Source: Actinomycetota bacterium
Lineage (GTDB): Bacteria; Actinomycetota; Thermoleophilia; Gaiellales; Gaiellaceae
Length of the DNA: 6,968 nucleotides
Assembly: GCA_005883365.1 (NCBI GenBank)
Contig: VAXA01000027.1
Span: 1 to 6,968, forward strand
Direction of reading: 5' to 3'
Part shown: piece by piece, positions 6,526 through 6,968 of the stretch
Numbering within the stretch: the stretch's first letter is position 1
Layout: each line of letters begins with the position of its first letter
Translations under genes and position numbers: made by a program
Notes under the pieces: model-generated
Told to the model about the DNA's origin: nothing
The model's input: the letters and a program-made list of their open reading frames with translations, nothing else
Database searches by the model: none

Positions 6526-6554
6526 TCGAGCGCGGGCGTGCCGCTCGCGCTCGA
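6526..6554. terminator. Candidate terminator between the PiT gene and tRNA-His
   Basis: The arms TCGAGCGCG (6526-6534) and CGCGCTCGA (6546-6554) are exact reverse complements around an 11-nt loop that holds a further GGC/GCC pairing. It lies 22 bp after the PiT stop and 18 bp past the 3' end of the convergent tRNA-His, so it could end both transcripts. No U-run follows on either strand. Confidence 0.55.
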
Positions 6555-6572
6555 GTCTGGCTTGGCTAGAGG

Positions 6573-6646
6573 GGTGGCGGACGGGACTCGAACCCGCGAC
6601 CACCGGGACCACAACCCGGAGCTCTACCAACTGAGCTACCGCCACC
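6573..6646 (-). tRNA. tRNA-His(GUG)
   Basis: The minus strand folds into a full cloverleaf with the histidine-specific extra G(-1) at 6646 opposite discriminator C73 at 6573, the main identity element for histidyl-tRNA synthetase. The acceptor stem GTGGCGG pairs with CCGCCAC. The D arm is GCTC/GAGC. The anticodon stem CCGGG/CCCGG carries loop TTGTGGT, giving anticodon GTG (6612-6610). The T arm is GCGGG-TTCGAGT-CCCGT, with one G-T pair. After C73 the DNA reads CCT, so CCA is not fully encoded. Confidence 0.97.
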
Positions 6647-6659
6647 GCGGGCGCTGAAC

Positions 6660-6684
6660 AGCGTAGCGAGTCGAGGGATACGCT
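6660..6684. promoter_or_regulatory. Divergent tRNA promoter region (two -10-like hexamers)
   Basis: AGCGTA (6660-6665) and TACGCT (6679-6684) form an inverted repeat in the 49-bp gap between tRNA-His and tRNA-Arg(UCG). Each reads TACGCT, a TANNNT -10 match, in the direction of its own tRNA. The distances to the mature 5' ends are 13 and 11 nt. For tRNA-Arg a TGAACA (6655-6660) lies 18 bp upstream as a 4-of-6 match to TTGACA. The -35 for tRNA-His is poor. The promoters would overlap, so initiation in the two directions may compete. Confidence 0.5.
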
Positions 6685-6695
6685 TTTCCGGGCTC

Positions 6696-6767
6696 GGCCC
6701 CGTAGCTCAGCGGACAGAGCGGCAGCCTTCGAAGCTGCGTGCGGAGGTTCGATTCCTCCCGGGGCCA
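6696..6767 (+). tRNA. tRNA-Arg(UCG)
   Basis: This is a 72-nt cloverleaf. The acceptor stem GGCCCCG (6696-6702) pairs with CGGGGCC (6760-6766), with discriminator A at 6767. The D arm is GCTC/GAGC. The anticodon stem GCAGC/GCTGC holds loop CTTCGAA, giving anticodon TCG (6729-6731). The T arm is GGAGG-TTCGATT-CCTCC. It should read CGA and, by wobble, CGG arginine codons. CCA is not encoded (TGA follows). Its D and T arms nearly match those of the tRNA-Arg(UCU) at the left of the window, which points to a common ancestor. The 3' end borders a less GC-rich stretch. Confidence 0.96.
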
Positions 6768-6876
6768 TGAATCTTCTGATTTGCAGGTACTTTGGCTCGA
6801 CAGCGGTTTCTGAAGCACTGCATGGTTGCGGGAGAAGTCGCGCGTTTTGCACGGCGTGGGTACCCCGGCGGGCACC

Positions 6877-6910
6877 TCGACGCGGATAGAGACCGCGGCT
6901 GACGCGTCGA
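6877..6910. repeat. Inverted repeat with 18-nt spacer
   Basis: TCGACGCG (6877-6884) and CGCGTCGA (6903-6910) are exact reverse complements. They could form a stem-loop or a dyad binding site. No neighbouring gene start is visible to anchor a role. Confidence 0.35.
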
Positions 6911-6934
6911 CATTGTGTGTCCGGGCCGTGGTTG

Positions 6935-6951
6935 CCGGCCGATTCGGCCGG
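6935..6951. repeat. Tight inverted repeat / hairpin
   Basis: CCGGCCGA (6935-6942) and TCGGCCGG (6944-6951) are exact reverse complements about a single central T. As RNA this would be a 6-bp CCGGCC/GGCCGG stem with a 5-nt loop. It could be a terminator for a transcript from either side, but there is no U-run. Confidence 0.4.
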
Positions 6952-6968
6952 TTCCATGCGATAGCTCG

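Larger units (their letters stand above)
6768..6968. other. Gene-free right edge downstream of tRNA-Arg(UCG)
   Basis: I see no credible gene in these 201 bp. The only ATG frame reading right begins inside the tRNA (6767) and stops after about 44 codons. Minus-strand frames run back through the tRNAs and are artefacts. By eye the first 80 bases are close to half A+T, well below the GC level of the coding sequence. Two inverted repeats lie in the distal half. It may be plain intergenic sequence or the edge of an element beyond the window. Confidence 0.5.

Noticed and set aside
6767..6899. A short plus-strand ATG frame after tRNA-Arg(UCG)
   Set aside because: Its start codon overlaps the tRNA discriminator base, there is no separate ribosome site, and the product of about 44 residues shows no recognisable feature.
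6487..6957. Minus-strand frame of 156 codons at the right end
   Set aside because: It reads through both right-hand tRNAs. Segments such as VAQLVELRV and GGIEPPHAASKAAALS are typical spurious translations of tRNA genes in databases.
1..6968. A new defence, mobile or biosynthetic system
   Set aside because: All complete genes except the small exported protein fit known housekeeping, transport or stress families. I see no transposase, integrase, nuclease, CRISPR repeat or toxin-antitoxin pair.

Overview
The window is very GC-rich, with coding frames dominated by G/C third positions. Start codons are mixed (ATG, GTG, TTG), several ribosome binding sites are weak, and the tRNA genes lack an encoded CCA end. 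This fits a high-GC actinobacterial chromosome. The gene content (M32 carboxypeptidase, YbhN-like flippase-type protein, PhoU-like/PiT pair, secreted beta-propeller) would suit a soil or environmental lineage such as Thermoleophilia, but that placement is an inference I cannot test here. The region reads as ordinary chromosomal sequence: there is no transposase, CRISPR array, toxin-antitoxin pair or recognisable defence island.

Layout from left to right. (1) 1-714, minus: C-terminally truncated gene for a multi-pass membrane protein of the YbhN/UPF0104 (lysylphosphatidylglycerol synthase TM-region) type. Directly upstream of it on the same strand is tRNA-Arg(UCU) at 747-819. (2) 867-2357, plus: a complete M32 (Taq-type) metallocarboxypeptidase with all expected motifs. 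(3) 2342-2914, minus: a small exported protein of unknown function that converges on the carboxypeptidase and overlaps its 3' end by 16 bp. (4) 3025-3579, plus: a DJ-1/PfpI-family protein with a strong Shine-Dalgarno sequence. It is followed by a perfect 10-bp stem-loop that probably ends transcription from both sides. (5) 3634-4818, minus: a secreted seven-repeat beta-propeller of the lactonase/YVTN type. (6) 4879-5502 and 5520-6503, plus: a two-gene phosphate uptake unit, a PhoU-like DUF47 protein followed 17 bp later by a short PiT permease. (7) 6573-6767: divergent tRNA-His(GUG) (minus) and tRNA-Arg(UCG) (plus), sharing a 49-bp spacer with back-to-back -10-like hexamers. (8) 6768-6968: about 200 bp without a credible gene, visibly less GC-rich at its start and containing two inverted repeats.

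The only clear functional partnership is DUF47 plus PiT: a low-affinity, cation-coupled inorganic phosphate permease with its cytoplasmic PhoU-like accessory protein. The secreted propeller is divergent from this pair across only 60 bp, so shared control is possible but unproven. The carboxypeptidase, exported protein and DJ-1 protein look like independent housekeeping or stress genes. I did not find a convincing new system. The best second-look items are the divergent tRNA promoter region, the compositional shift after tRNA-Arg(UCG), and the uncharacterised exported protein.
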